The notes below the pieces were generated by a model. It had not been told where the DNA came from. It saw only the letters and a program-made list of their open reading frames with translations, and ran no database searches. 44,168 bases of DNA from positions 1-44,168 of the forward strand of contig QCGF01000007.1 in NCBI GenBank assembly GCA_003278175.1, in the 5' to 3' direction. Position numbers and translations under genes: made by a program. Positions 20,247 to 29,743 of the stretch are shown here, in pieces. Origin of the DNA: Prochlorococcus sp. AG-363-P15. Its GTDB lineage: Bacteria > Cyanobacteriota > Cyanobacteriia > PCC-6307 > Cyanobiaceae. Positions within the stretch are counted from its first letter, which is position 1; each line of letters begins with the position of its first letter.

Positions 20247-20504
20247 TTGCAATCACTTGACTACCTTGTGCTTGTTTGTGAGTTCAATTACATAAAAGCT
20301 ATTTCTTCTACTAACCTTCCTTTAGTCCCTTCAACTCATAATCAATTGAGCTTTTGTTACTTTGCCGTTGCTTTTGGTGAACTAGATGTCCCGCCATCAA
20401 CTATAGGCATACTAATTGCACTATCTATTTTTACTTTTGCAGCTGTTGGTCTTAGCTCTATTAATCTAGTAAGGTCTTTAATGGCCAAGGATGATGAAAA
20501 GTAG
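20247..20504 (+). CDS. small membrane protein; start uncertain
   Basis: C-terminal TM PPSTIGILIALSIFTFAAVGLSSINLVRSLMAKDDEK looks coding; the N-terminal half is doubtful. Confidence 0.4.
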   Translation: MQSLDYLVLVCEFNYIKAISSTNLPLVPSTHNQLSFCYFAVAFGELDVPPSTIGILIALSIFTFAAVGLSSINLVRSLMAKDDEK

Positions 20505-20654
20505 ATTTTCAAATTGATCACTGAACTCGTTAATTTTATCTATCTTATTTTTAGTTATTAAAATTCAAATTGAATGAAGGCTTCAATTAAAGGTTTTCTT
20601 AGGTGTGCAAATAGGATATAATTATTATTAGAAAACTATTTATTCCTTTTTGTA

Positions 20655-20894
20655 TTGTCTATGTTATTTAAAAAAATAAATTTCAAAATCTACCCACCTT
20701 CAACTGGTATAGGATTATTAATTCTTGCGTTGACTCAGCTTCCATTGGCAATAAATGAGAGCTTAAAGGTTGCTTGCTTCTTCACTACTTTCTCTGACTA
20801 CGCGGTTTTTTGGGATTGGGATGATATACCTATAGATTCACGAGTACGTTATTGCCAAGGCAGTGACTTTACGCTTAAGAAAAAGAAGCCATAA
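20655..20894 (+). CDS. small hypothetical protein
   Basis: 79-aa ORF with one hydrophobic segment. Confidence 0.35.
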   Translation: MSMLFKKINFKIYPPSTGIGLLILALTQLPLAINESLKVACFFTTFSDYAVFWDWDDIPIDSRVRYCQGSDFTLKKKKP

Positions 20895-20974
20895 ATAAAA
20901 ATCATTTTGTTAGCCTATTATTTGCTTGACTTACATAATCTTGGCTACTAGTTGAATTAATATTCTATACTTGC

Positions 20975-22384
20975 ATGCAAAGACTTTTTTCGCCTAGTTT
21001 AAATAGCAGTTCCACTAGTACCTTGGAAGATTCTTTTGACTTGGTAGTATTAGGTGCAGGCTCAGGAGGCTTGGCAGCCGCTAAAAGAGCGGCTAGTTAT
21101 GGAGCGAGGGTCGCAATTGTTGAGGGTGATCGTGTTGGCGGTACTTGTGTGATTAGGGGCTGTGTTCCCAAAAAGTTGTTACTTTATGGTGCTATCTACA
21201 AGGATTATATTGAAAATGCTTCTAGTTTTGGAGTTAGCTTTGAAAAAACGACAATAGATTCAAGTGTACTTTTGTCAAATGTTCGAGATGAAGTGGATAG
21301 GCTTAACTCTCTTCATATTAAATTTCTTCAGAACTCAGGGGTAGAATTAATTCGTGGATGGGCTTCCTTTATTGATACAAATACTATAAAAGTTGTTGAG
21401 GGTAATAATTATGAAAATCAACGAATAGTATATGGTAAGAATATTCTTATAGCAGTTGGAGGACATCCAACTAGACCAAGAATTCCAGGTTCTGAATTTT
21501 GTTGGGTAAGTGATGATATTTTCCTGCAAGATAAATTCCCAGAGACTATCGCTATAGTCGGTGCAGGTTATATTGCTTGTGAATTCAGTTCTATACTTAA
21601 TGGTCTTGGGGTTAATGTAATACAGCTAGTTAGAGGCGATCATCTTCTACGAGGCTTTGATAAGGAACTTTCAGAAGCTTTAAAAGAAAATATGTATAAC
21701 AATGGAATTCAAATTAAATTTGGACAATTCCCAATAGCAGTAGATCAAAAGCTAGGATCTTTAGAAATTCATACTAATAAAGGTGAAATAATCAAGGTAG
21801 AGAGAATTCTGCTTGGTACAGGCAGAATTCCAAGACTTAAGGGCCTTGATTTATCAGCAGTAGGAGTAACGGTTGAGAATGGAAAAATTGTGGTTGATGA
21901 AAATCAGGTTACTAATATCCCTAACATATATGCGGTAGGTGATGTATCTAACCGAGTTAATCTAACTCCTGTTGCAATAGATGAGGGCAGAGCATTGTCA
22001 GATCGCTTGTTCGGCGATATTCCTCGCAAGGTTAACTATAAACTAGTTCCTAAGGCTGTTTTTAGTAGGCCAGAAATAGGCTCTGTAGGACTTACAGAGA
22101 AAGAGGCAATTGAATGTTATGGCGAGGAAAATATAAAAGTTTATCGCTCCAAATTTAGATCCATGTCAAAGTCGCTTTCAAAGAAAGGACCATCCTGTCT
22201 TCTTAAATTAATAGTAGAAAATTTATCCCAGAAGGTTATCGGTTGTCATATGGTTGGAGAGAGTGCAGCGGAAATTATTCAAATGGCTTCTATCGCTATT
22301 ACTATGAAAGCCACAAAAGCTAATTTTGATGAGACAATGGCTCTTCATCCAACTATCGCAGAAGAATTTGTTACTATGGTATAG
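20975..22384 (+). CDS. gor: glutathione-disulfide reductase
   Basis: FAD motif GAGSGGLAAAKRAA, redox site GGTCVIRGCVPKKL, and C-terminal ALHPTIAEEFVTM. Confidence 0.94.
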   Translation: MQRLFSPSLNSSSTSTLEDSFDLVVLGAGSGGLAAAKRAASYGARVAIVEGDRVGGTCVIRGCVPKKLLLYGAIYKDYIENASSFGVSFEKTTIDSSVLLSNVRDEVDRLNSLHIKFLQNSGVELIRGWASFIDTNTIKVVEGNNYENQRIVYGKNILIAVGGHPTRPRIPGSEFCWVSDDIFLQDKFPETIAIVGAGYIACEFSSILNGLGVNVIQLVRGDHLLRGFDKELSEALKENMYNNGIQIKFGQFPIAVDQKLGSLEIHTNKGEIIKVERILLGTGRIPRLKGLDLSAVGVTVENGKIVVDENQVTNIPNIYAVGDVSNRVNLTPVAIDEGRALSDRLFGDIPRKVNYKLVPKAVFSRPEIGSVGLTEKEAIECYGEENIKVYRSKFRSMSKSLSKKGPSCLLKLIVENLSQKVIGCHMVGESAAEIIQMASIAITMKATKANFDETMALHPTIAEEFVTMV

Positions 22385-22440
22385 ATTCAAAAATAAGTAA
22401 TTTATTGCTTTCATACTTAAGAACAAAGTTGTTAATAAAA

Positions 22441-23529
22441 CTAATAAATTCTTGTTTGCTTCCAATATCTCACAGTTTGATATGTAATTATCACCATTAT
22501 TATAGGAAGAAAAAAACAAAATATTATTAATCTAAATTCTTCTTGCAAGGCAGGTAATGTTTTGGGTAAAACTTGATCTATTAGATATAATATATAGAAT
22601 GTCAGAAGTAATCCTCCTTCTTGTCTGCTTATACGTCCATTGGTCCAAAAGATAGGTACACAGGCCAACGTAGAAAGTATCATTAATGGCATATCTCTTT
22701 GTATAAGTATTTCCTCAACTTGAAGCCCTATTTTGCCTGCAAACATTGCAGAGCTTGCAAGAACAAGTAATTGATTTAATAGGCTGCTTCCAACTACATT
22801 CCCAATGGCGAGGTCTGTTCGTCCTCTGTAGGCTGCCACTAGAGATGTTATTAATTCTGGCATTGAAGTACCTGCTGATACTATTGTTAATCCAATTACA
22901 GCTTCACTAACTCCAAGAAGTAATGCTGCTGAGGTAGCACCGTTAACTAAAATATTTGAGCCTAAACCAAGTAGAAAAATCCCAGCGAAAAGAGTAATTA
23001 ATGCTTTGACCCATTCATTTGAACTTATATTTATGTTTATTTCTGGTTCTGCATTCTCTGTTTCTTCAGGCTCCTCTCGGACAGTACGAATTTCCCAAAT
23101 TGTATTAATTATTAAACCCAAAAATAATGCCAAACCAGCTTGCCAAGTCACTCTCCCGGCAGAAGACATGCCCCACACAGCTGTAGAAACAGCTAATAAG
23201 AGTGGCACATCTCTTTTGACAAGCCTACTTTCCACTTTAAGTGGAAGTACAATTGCGCTTCCGCCAAGTACAACTAGTACATTAAATATATTACTTCCAA
23301 CTACATTGCTAACTGCAAGGGCATCAGATCCTTTTAAGACGGAACTTAAAGAGACAAACAATTCTGGTGCACTTGTACCTAGTGATACAACAGTTAGTCC
23401 AATTACTAGCTGAGGGATTCCAAAGATAACTGCTAATGAAACAGAACCTCTTACAAAAAGCTCTCCTCCCCCAAATAGCAATCCTATCCCGGTCAGCACT
23501 TCTAGAGCTGAAAGAAAGAATGTATGCAT
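22441..23529 (-). CDS. calcium/sodium antiporter (CaCA family)
   Basis: Two repeats: GTSAPELFVSL...NVVGSNIFNVLVVLG and GTSMPELITSLVAAYRGRTDLAIGNVVGSSLLNQL. Confidence 0.9.
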   Translation of the reverse strand: MHTFFLSALEVLTGIGLLFGGGELFVRGSVSLAVIFGIPQLVIGLTVVSLGTSAPELFVSLSSVLKGSDALAVSNVVGSNIFNVLVVLGGSAIVLPLKVESRLVKRDVPLLLAVSTAVWGMSSAGRVTWQAGLALFLGLIINTIWEIRTVREEPEETENAEPEININISSNEWVKALITLFAGIFLLGLGSNILVNGATSAALLLGVSEAVIGLTIVSAGTSMPELITSLVAAYRGRTDLAIGNVVGSSLLNQLLVLASSAMFAGKIGLQVEEILIQRDMPLMILSTLACVPIFWTNGRISRQEGGLLLTFYILYLIDQVLPKTLPALQEEFRLIIFCFFLPIIMVIITYQTVRYWKQTRIY

Positions 23530-23894
23530 TGGATTCGTATTTGTTTGGTGGCGGATGCTTTTGAAAGCTTTTAAGGAGTTTTTATTTGACCTTGGGATAA
23601 CTTATCATTATTTGTTAGAGATTCTTTATTGTCAAATAATATGATAACAATATGTATTAGGTTGTATCAGAAAGATCACTTAAAATAAACCTTATAGAAT
23701 CATTTTGCTTGTACAATTAACACTTATCTTATGAATATTTTGATCACTTACTTTTTGTAGTTAATATATTGCCTTTCACATAAGAGGAAGTAAACGCATA
23801 GAAAGCAATATGCGACTTTTAGCTTTTTTATCTATTATTATGAACAGGCTTCACTTCCTACATGTTTTCTATTTTGTATGAATGAAGATAGGAT

Positions 23895-25007
23895 ATGAAT
23901 GGTTTTAGGTCTTGGGATCTAATACTCTCTACGGCAGAAATTATTTTGAATCATTCAACAGACAGAATCACAATACGTCAACCTGATGATTGGCATGTGC
24001 ATTTAAGAGATGGGGCTATTTTGGAAGCCGTTTTGCCTTCGACATCTCGCGTTTTTCATAGAGCTGTTGTGATGCCTAATCTCAACTCTCCTATAACTAG
24101 TTTGGACAAAGCAGTTGCATATAGAAAGCAGATCGAAAATCTGATTCCAAAAGGACATGATTTTAAGCCTTTAATGACGCTTTATTTAACAGATGATATT
24201 TCACCTGACATTATTAATGATGGATTTAATCAAGGCGAAATTTTTGCTGCCAAATTATATCCAGCTAATTCAACAACTAATTCTTCATCTGGGGTTACTG
24301 ATATAAAAGCCATTGATCCTCTTTTTGCAATGATGGAATCAATTGGAATGCCATTACTTATACATGGTGAAGTTACAGATCCAGATGTTGATATTTTCGA
24401 TAGAGAAGCAATCTTTATTGAACGTGAGCTTATTCCACTTCTATCTAGGCACCAAGGACTTCGAGTGGTTTTAGAACATATTACTACTAAAGATGCAGTA
24501 CAATTTGTTGAGGATTTTAGTGGAAATCTTGCTGCAACAATTACTCCTCACCATTTACATATAAATAGAAATGCAATGCTTGCTAATGGTTTTAGAAGTG
24601 ATTTCTATTGTTTACCTGTAGCGAAAAGAGAACTACATAGATTGGCTTTGCGAAGAGCTGCTACCAGTGGAAAGGAATGTTTTTTTCTTGGGACCGACTC
24701 TGCACCACATGTTCGCGGTGCTAAGGAAAGTGCTTGTGGTTGTGCAGGTATATTCAATGCTCCTGTTGCTCTTCAAAGTTACGCCGAAGTTTTTGATGAA
24801 GAAGATGCTTTGGATCGATTAGAAGGATTTACAAGCCTTTTTGGCCCAAAATTTTATCGACTGCCAATAAATAAAAATTTCATTTCGCTAGTAAAACAAA
24901 CATATATTGTCCCTGAATCCTTAGATGTTATAAATCATGATAATTCGATTGAAAGAATAGTGCCATTTCACGCAAGCAAAAAACTTAAATGGACTCTTTC
25001 GGTTTAG
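23895..25007 (+). CDS. pyrC: dihydroorotase
   Basis: ITIRQPDDWHVHLRDGA, AKLYPANSTTNSSSGV, LLIHGEVTD, FFLGTDSAPH. Confidence 0.95.
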   Translation: MNGFRSWDLILSTAEIILNHSTDRITIRQPDDWHVHLRDGAILEAVLPSTSRVFHRAVVMPNLNSPITSLDKAVAYRKQIENLIPKGHDFKPLMTLYLTDDISPDIINDGFNQGEIFAAKLYPANSTTNSSSGVTDIKAIDPLFAMMESIGMPLLIHGEVTDPDVDIFDREAIFIERELIPLLSRHQGLRVVLEHITTKDAVQFVEDFSGNLAATITPHHLHINRNAMLANGFRSDFYCLPVAKRELHRLALRRAATSGKECFFLGTDSAPHVRGAKESACGCAGIFNAPVALQSYAEVFDEEDALDRLEGFTSLFGPKFYRLPINKNFISLVKQTYIVPESLDVINHDNSIERIVPFHASKKLKWTLSV

Positions 25008-25136
25008 TTTCAGCCCCCAATACTTTTTTGAAACTCTAAGAATGGTGAGATTGAACTCTGCTTTCGCATGGCTTTAACCTTGCGATTTAAAGTTCATAAG
25101 CGCATGTACCTTAAATTTTATCTCGACTTAAGTTAA

Positions 25137-25222
25137 TGGGAGCAGGGGGACTTGAACCCCCACAGCCTTTTACGGCCTACGGATTTTAAGTCCGCTGCGT
25201 CTACCAATTCCGCCATGCTCCC
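25137..25222 (-). tRNA. tRNA-Leu(UAA), no intron
   Basis: Reverse complement GGGAGCATGGCGGAATTGGTAGACGC...GACTTAAAATCC...GGTTCAAGTCCCCCTGCTCCCA: 7-bp acceptor stem, TAA anticodon, long variable arm, TTCAAGT T-loop. Confidence 0.96.
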
Positions 25223-25292
25223 TTCAAGAGTTAGGGACAATTCCCAAAATACATCTTAGATTTGCATTAGGGTTTCTACCATAGGTTCTAGA

Positions 25293-25535
25293 TTGACCTT
25301 AGAAGACCAAATTACTAACAACTCTTTGCTTGTGCTAGTTGCTTATTCATCTCTTGGCTTCCTTTATTTGATAGTTGTGCCTTTGCTGCTGTATTTCTGG
25401 ATGAATATTCGATGGCACATCATGGGGAAGCTAGAGCGATTGACAATTTATGGATTTGTTTTTTTGTTTTTTCCTGGCCTGATTCTGTTTGCTCCATTTT
25501 TAAACCTCCGTATGGACGGACAAGGGGAGGCTTGA
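25293..25535 (+). CDS. ndhL: NAD(P)H-quinone oxidoreductase subunit L
   Basis: Two TM segments with [49 protein letters not shown]; upstream of the DUF3007 gene and trpA. Confidence 0.9.
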   Translation: MTLEDQITNNSLLVLVAYSSLGFLYLIVVPLLLYFWMNIRWHIMGKLERLTIYGFVFLFFPGLILFAPFLNLRMDGQGEA

Positions 25536-25539
25536 GAAA

Positions 25540-25890
25540 TTGACAAGAGCAAATATTCTTCAATTTGGCTTGGTGATTTTATTGCTTGGTCCAATTGGCT
25601 ATGTTTTTTTTCGTTTTCTAGGTTTAGAAGATCTCTCTGCAGGTATAGCGGCCGAATTCATTCTTATTTTAATTGTATTTGGATGGACAGGTTCTTATTT
25701 GCTTAGAGTGTTTAAGGGAAAAATGACTTTTGTAGAGCAGCGCAAACGTTATCTTGAGGCGTATGAAAAGATAGTAACTACAGAGGTTGAAGATAAATTT
25801 GAATCTTTGTCAGATGACGATAAAAACCAATTGTTAAAAGAGATTCAAAATCAACAAGCACCTATTCCTACTACCCCTCCTGAACCTTAA
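25540..25890 (+). CDS. DUF3007 family membrane protein
   Basis: LGLEDLSAGIAAEFILILIVFGWTGSYLLRVFKGKMTFVEQRKRYLEAYE; TTG start preceded by AAGGGGAGG. Confidence 0.85.
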   Translation: MTRANILQFGLVILLLGPIGYVFFRFLGLEDLSAGIAAEFILILIVFGWTGSYLLRVFKGKMTFVEQRKRYLEAYEKIVTTEVEDKFESLSDDDKNQLLKEIQNQQAPIPTTPPEP

Positions 25891-25923
25891 CTATTTTCAA
25901 TTAATACTGTCTAAACGTATTTA

Positions 25924-26757
25924 ATGACTTCTAAGAGTGATTTGGAAAATCAACACATGCAGGAAACTTCGATTGCTAATCGCTTTATTCAACTAAGCGA
26001 AGAGGGGAGAATGGCTTTGATGCCATTCCTAATGGCTGGTGATCCTGATTTGGCGACATCTGCAAAGATTTTGCTCAGACTCCAGGATGAGGGTGCTGAC
26101 TTAATTGAATTAGGCATTCCTTACAGCGATCCACTTGCTGATGGACCTGTAATTCAGGCTTCTGCTGCACGCGCTCTTGCCTCTGGAACGACTCCTTTGA
26201 AAGTTCTGGAGATGTTGTCTGATTTGCGAGGCAAACTATCTGTTCCTGTAATTCTTTTTACTTATAGCAATCCAATGCTTAGTCGAGGAATTGAGCAGTT
26301 TTTTGAAGAAGCAGCCAGTGCTGGTGCCTCTGGTTTGGTTGTTCCTGATCTACCTCTTGAGGAGGCGGAACGTCTATCACCTATGGCAGCTATCAATGGA
26401 CTTGATTTGGTTTTATTGGTTGCACCTACGACCCCAAAGGAAAGAATGGTAAGAATTTCAGAGGCAAGTATGGGCTTTACATATTTAGTTAGCGTTACCG
26501 GCGTTACAGGAGAAAGATCAAATCTTGAAGACCGAGTTCAATTGTTAATTAAAAAGTTAAAAGGATCTTGCTCTCTGCCAGTAGCAGTTGGATTTGGAAT
26601 CTCTGGGCCTGAACAGATAAGAAAGGTTCGAAGTTGGGGCGCTGATGGAGCAATAATTGGTAGTGCATTAGTAAAACGAATCTTTCAAGCTTCTCCAGGA
26701 TGTGAAGTTGAAGAGGCTGGAGTTTTTTGTAGAACTTTACGGGAAGCAGCAAGTTAA
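25924..26757 (+). CDS. trpA: tryptophan synthase alpha chain
   Basis: [52 protein letters not shown]. Confidence 0.97.
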   Translation: MTSKSDLENQHMQETSIANRFIQLSEEGRMALMPFLMAGDPDLATSAKILLRLQDEGADLIELGIPYSDPLADGPVIQASAARALASGTTPLKVLEMLSDLRGKLSVPVILFTYSNPMLSRGIEQFFEEAASAGASGLVVPDLPLEEAERLSPMAAINGLDLVLLVAPTTPKERMVRISEASMGFTYLVSVTGVTGERSNLEDRVQLLIKKLKGSCSLPVAVGFGISGPEQIRKVRSWGADGAIIGSALVKRIFQASPGCEVEEAGVFCRTLREAAS

Positions 26758-26803
26758 TACTTAATATTTGTCGAGCTTACAAGGCATTCAACTAAAAAAA
26801 AAA

Positions 26804-26824
26804 GCCCTGGAGATTTTCCAAGAC
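26804..26824 (-). terminator. Rho-independent terminator downstream of cyAbrB
   Basis: Minus strand gtcttgga-aaatc-tccagggc followed by a run of ten T; stem includes G-T wobbles. Confidence 0.7.
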
Positions 26825-26896
26825 CTTTATTCTCGTAAGTCAATCTACTTAAATTAACAGAACTTTAGTCACTTCATCAAGATTTAGGAGCTCAAT

Positions 26897-27265
26897 TTAA
26901 TCGTCGTCTTCATCTGCTCCAGCAGGAATTAAACGGATTTGCTTACGTCCTAGCTTTATCTCAAATTCATCACCGACTTTTAGATCTAGGAGAGCTGTGT
27001 ATGCTTTGCCAATTAACAGATTCCCATTCCCTTGAACTGTAGCTACATAACTAAGCTTTCTTCCACCTTTACCAATACCTGCACGACCAGTATCGCCAAG
27101 GCTTACACCTTTAGCTTCAAGTAGAGATTCGTAAAAAGCAGTGAAGTTAAGACGCTCTCCCCCATCCTTCTTTGTGGATACATATCCACATGCACGAACA
27201 AGATCGGATTTGCTTACATCACCAAGTTCTTTGACTTTGGTGAGCAGGTCGCTACCAGTGAGCAT
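26897..27265 (-). CDS. cyanobacterial AbrB-like transcriptional regulator (cyAbrB)
   Basis: LTGSDLLTKVKELGDVSKSDLVRACGYVSTKKDGGERLNFTAFYESLLEAKG and a C-terminal swapped-hairpin-like region. Confidence 0.9.
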   Translation of the reverse strand: MLTGSDLLTKVKELGDVSKSDLVRACGYVSTKKDGGERLNFTAFYESLLEAKGVSLGDTGRAGIGKGGRKLSYVATVQGNGNLLIGKAYTALLDLKVGDEFEIKLGRKQIRLIPAGADEDDD

Positions 27266-27368
27266 GATCAGTAATAAATGAATCTACATAAATAACATAG
27301 CAATTTATCAACCATTTGTGCCATCATTTAAGAATCAATCTATCTGAATTAATTAGTTGGCTTAAGTT

Positions 27369-27638
27369 ATGGACCGATTTGTTCTTTGGGGTACATACTG
27401 TGAAAATGCTTTAGAAAAGCGTACACCTTTTCGTGACGAGCATCTTAATAGGCTTTCAACTATGAAGGAGAATGGAATACTTATAACTTTAGGTCCAACT
27501 AAATGCTCTAGATATGTTTTCGGGATTTTTGAAGCTACAAGTGTTGACGTAGTTGAGAAACTTCTTAAGGAAGACGTTTATTGGAAGGAGGGCATATGGA
27601 CTTCATTAGAGGTTTATCCTTGGACCCAAGCTTTTTGA
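27369..27638 (+). CDS. YCII-like family protein
   Basis: YciI-like dimeric ferredoxin-fold pattern: R..HL.rL..mkenGILITLGPT...L...D.y...GiWts.EVyPW. Confidence 0.8.
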   Translation: MDRFVLWGTYCENALEKRTPFRDEHLNRLSTMKENGILITLGPTKCSRYVFGIFEATSVDVVEKLLKEDVYWKEGIWTSLEVYPWTQAF

Positions 27639-28042
27639 GCCTGCTCTAAAATCCATATTGCGACCTTATCATCTCCTTTGGGTCCTAAAACGTCTTCATA
27701 ACTACTCATGATGCCAGTGCCCTCCCGGGCTATTTTGGCTATTGATTTCTGGTCGTATATTCCATTTTTTATTAGGGCACTCTTTTTAAGTGTTTTACGT
27801 CTACGTATGATATTCCCGCCATTTACATGACAGCCTGAGCAATGCATATTGAAAAGCTGTTCGCCTGATTGTGAGGCATTCGCAATTGAGCAGTGAGAAG
27901 TAAAAATGAAGAATGATAAAATCATTGATATGACTGGGATTATTCGAAATATTGATCTGTTCATTTTCCTTGCCTTTTGGAGCATTGATGATAGCCTCAT
28001 CTTTTGAGATGACTTGTTCATTCTATATGTACATAGTTTCAC
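27614..28042 (-). CDS. cytochrome c6-like class I c-type cytochrome
   Basis: Signal-like N-terminus, CxxCH heme site (MHCSGCHVNGGNII), KTLKKSAL and a C-terminal helix ending QKAW. Confidence 0.85.
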   Translation of the reverse strand: MKLCTYRMNKSSQKMRLSSMLQKARKMNRSIFRIIPVISMILSFFIFTSHCSIANASQSGEQLFNMHCSGCHVNGGNIIRRRKTLKKSALIKNGIYDQKSIAKIAREGTGIMSSYEDVLGPKGDDKVAIWILEQAQKAWVQG

Positions 28043-28936
28043 TTAGGATTTTATATTCATCTTTTATAGGGTGCAAATCGTAAGATCAAGAACAGGATAT
28101 GTTTTGTTGTATGTAAAAAAAATCAGGCTTTCAATAGATATTTCTATCAACCTAAAATAGGTCAGCTATCTGGCCTATTGTTTGATTTGCAAATTGCTTG
28201 GTGGTTTTCTTTTATTTAATTTTATCCTTCAAGGCGATGAGGCTTTAGCCAATAGCTGATCATTTATTATTGATTAAAAGTATATTGGTCGAGCCCTTCA
28301 ATAGACTCTCTAAGATTATTTCTCAACTTATGCTAGTAAGAAGAAGTTCCTAAAGTGATCGACTTGAAAGAGTTATTAGTTTTTGAAAGTTCCATTATTT
28401 AATGATTCGCTATTCTCTCAATGAATTTTGATATCCAGGACCATCGAAATCAGATTCTTTTAGTAGTCAAAAGTTTTTATTCTTAGTTTAGCCCATCAGC
28501 TTTGGAAATTTTAGGTGCTCTCAGGGTATTTTGAGAGCGATCAATGCATGTCTCCGACTTTTGCCTTGAGACGCATCTAATAAGTTGAGATGAATATCTC
28601 TTCTGTACATTTTATTTTAGGACTTCCCCATGGCTTTACCCTTGCTCTCAAAATACGATTGAAAACTTCTCACCATATTAATTGGTAGTTATTACCTTCT
28701 TTCGATAAAAAAATCTTAGATATCTAATGATTGATCAACCAATGCTCTATGGATGCATAAGCTTTAGATGGTATTGATTTTTGTCTTGCAAATTTGCTTC
28801 GGCTTGATTTAGGTCTATGCTTAATAACCAGGTCAAATATTGGGCTGTTATATAGTTGATTACTCTTCTACGTTTGATTGAGACTGAATTGTCAACACAT
28901 TTTCTATTTTAATTACTTAAATTGGATAGGCCTTCT

Positions 28937-29287
28937 TCAGCTTTCACAATCTTCTCGTATTTCCTCCAGGAGAAGGTCTAACTGGTCGAAAGGGTTAATA
29001 GCGGTTTTATCCTCATTGGACTTGGTTCCTATATCCGTATGTTTGTTGTTTGCCCAGTACGCTTCAATTTTGCAAAGACAAGATGCAACCTCATTCATTC
29101 CTCCTTTTATATATTGCCTCTTTAGAGCCTCAAGAATTGACGGCATTCGAGTGGAATCAGCTTTAAGAATTTTCCTCAGGTCTGCTTGGGTTCGTTCTTG
29201 ACTTTTTAACCATTCTTTCAATAGAAGGATTAGCTCTTCTTCGATTTGTTTTGACCATTTCATCATTGTGTTCATAGTGGCAACCAT
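28937..29287 (-). CDS. hypothetical protein
   Basis: 116-aa ORF overlapping the upstream DUF1232 gene by 16 nt on the same strand. Confidence 0.6.
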   Translation of the reverse strand: MVATMNTMMKWSKQIEEELILLLKEWLKSQERTQADLRKILKADSTRMPSILEALKRQYIKGGMNEVASCLCKIEAYWANNKHTDIGTKSNEDKTAINPFDQLDLLLEEIREDCES

Positions 29288-29640
29288 CTGTCTAACTTCT
29301 GCCGAGCCTTATTTCTCATTTCTGGGGTGATATGGGTTTGCCAAAGGCTTATGACTGCAGTAAGAGCAACTAGATCATCGCTAAAACCTGCAATAGGTAT
29401 TAGGTCTGGGACCAAATCTATAGGCATTATCAAATAAGTTAGGGCTGCCAGCATTGTTACTCTTGCTTGACTAGGTGTTGATGGATCCATAACCATTTCC
29501 AATGCTTCAAGGGCTGGTTGAGCAATGGTTCTGCCTGCCCGAATAAGAACTTTCCGCAATAGGCTCTCATCAATAACCGAGCTGTCTATCACCTCCGCAT
29601 CATAGGTATATTGACTTGTTGACCTTTCTTTGTCATTCAT
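29272..29640 (-). CDS. YkvA/DUF1232 family protein
   Basis: AALTYLIMPIDLVPDLIPIAGFSDDLVALTAVI is the DUF1232 signature. Confidence 0.92.
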   Translation of the reverse strand: MNDKERSTSQYTYDAEVIDSSVIDESLLRKVLIRAGRTIAQPALEALEMVMDPSTPSQARVTMLAALTYLIMPIDLVPDLIPIAGFSDDLVALTAVISLWQTHITPEMRNKARQKLDRWLPL

Positions 29641-29743
29641 GGATAGAGAAAATATTTTAATTAATTGATTGACATTCTTACCTGTTTCCTGATTTTCATA
29701 AATAGCTCTAAGAAAATTTTTATACCTTAATTATTTTAGTTAT

